From UBA5266 sp002411545 (GTDB lineage Bacteria; Bacteroidota; Bacteroidia; Bacteroidales; WCHB1-69), in contig JAQUWC010000025.1 in assembly GCA_028693085.1 (NCBI GenBank), positions 1 through 23,266 on the forward strand: a DNA stretch of 23,266 nucleotides, given 5' to 3'. The notes under the pieces are model-generated. The model saw only the letters and a program-made list of their open reading frames with translations. It was not told the DNA's origin and did not search any database. Positions within the stretch are counted from its first letter, which is position 1. Every line of letters starts with the position of its first letter. Below, piece after piece: positions 23,214 through 23,266 of the stretch. The position numbers and the translations under genes are program-made.

Positions 23214-23266
23214 TTTTCATCTAATTTTACATTGTACTTATTTTTCTAATTTTTTTTTATATTTTT

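Overview
The window reads as chromosomal DNA of an AT-rich member of the Bacteroidota, most likely Bacteroidales. Four things point there. Promoters fit the Bacteroidota pattern TTTG-N19-TAnnTTTG (best upstream of asd, 6304..6334). Start codons follow A-rich leaders with no Shine-Dalgarno. The protein families are typical of the phylum: S46 dipeptidyl-peptidase, an HU/CCDC81-like protein with a SPOR domain, a DUF4175-like giant, and a Lys9-type saccharopine dehydrogenase. The tmRNA has no encoded CCA and a tag ending in ALAA. There are no tRNAs, rRNAs, CRISPR arrays, phage genes or insertion sequences.

Layout. 1..580: largely non-coding, with a possible partial gene running off the left edge and AT-rich repeats. 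581..4735: a secreted SPOR protein (+), then rsmG, an S46 dipeptidyl-peptidase of DPP7 type and a secreted leucine-rich-repeat protein, all on the minus strand. 4860..7360: two plus-strand genes for wall precursor metabolism, a MurL-type glutamate epimerase and aspartate-semialdehyde dehydrogenase. 7361..14927: a tight minus-strand run transcribed in the order deoxynucleoside kinase, kdsB, HU/SPOR membrane protein, SAM hydrolase-like protein, pepT, saccharopine dehydrogenase, rpoN. Gaps are 2 to 99 bases, so this is probably one or two operons. 15094..17170: a von Willebrand A membrane protein split into two frames by an extra T in a T8 tract. 17174..17561: a repeat-rich intergenic region. 17562..23213: a lipoprotein of unknown function, tmRNA (ssrA), rpiB and an 1125-residue DUF4175-like coiled-coil membrane protein, all on the plus strand.

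Together the genes describe a peptide- and amino-acid-using Gram-negative cell (S46 peptidase, peptidase T, saccharopine dehydrogenase) with LPS (kdsB) and peptidoglycan (MurL, Asd, SPOR proteins). Most of the window is housekeeping. The parts most worth a second look are the frameshifted vWA gene, a 38-base leader element shared by two minus-strand genes, the MurL route to D-glutamate, the little-characterised envelope proteins around ssrA, and several small repeats in the intergenic regions.
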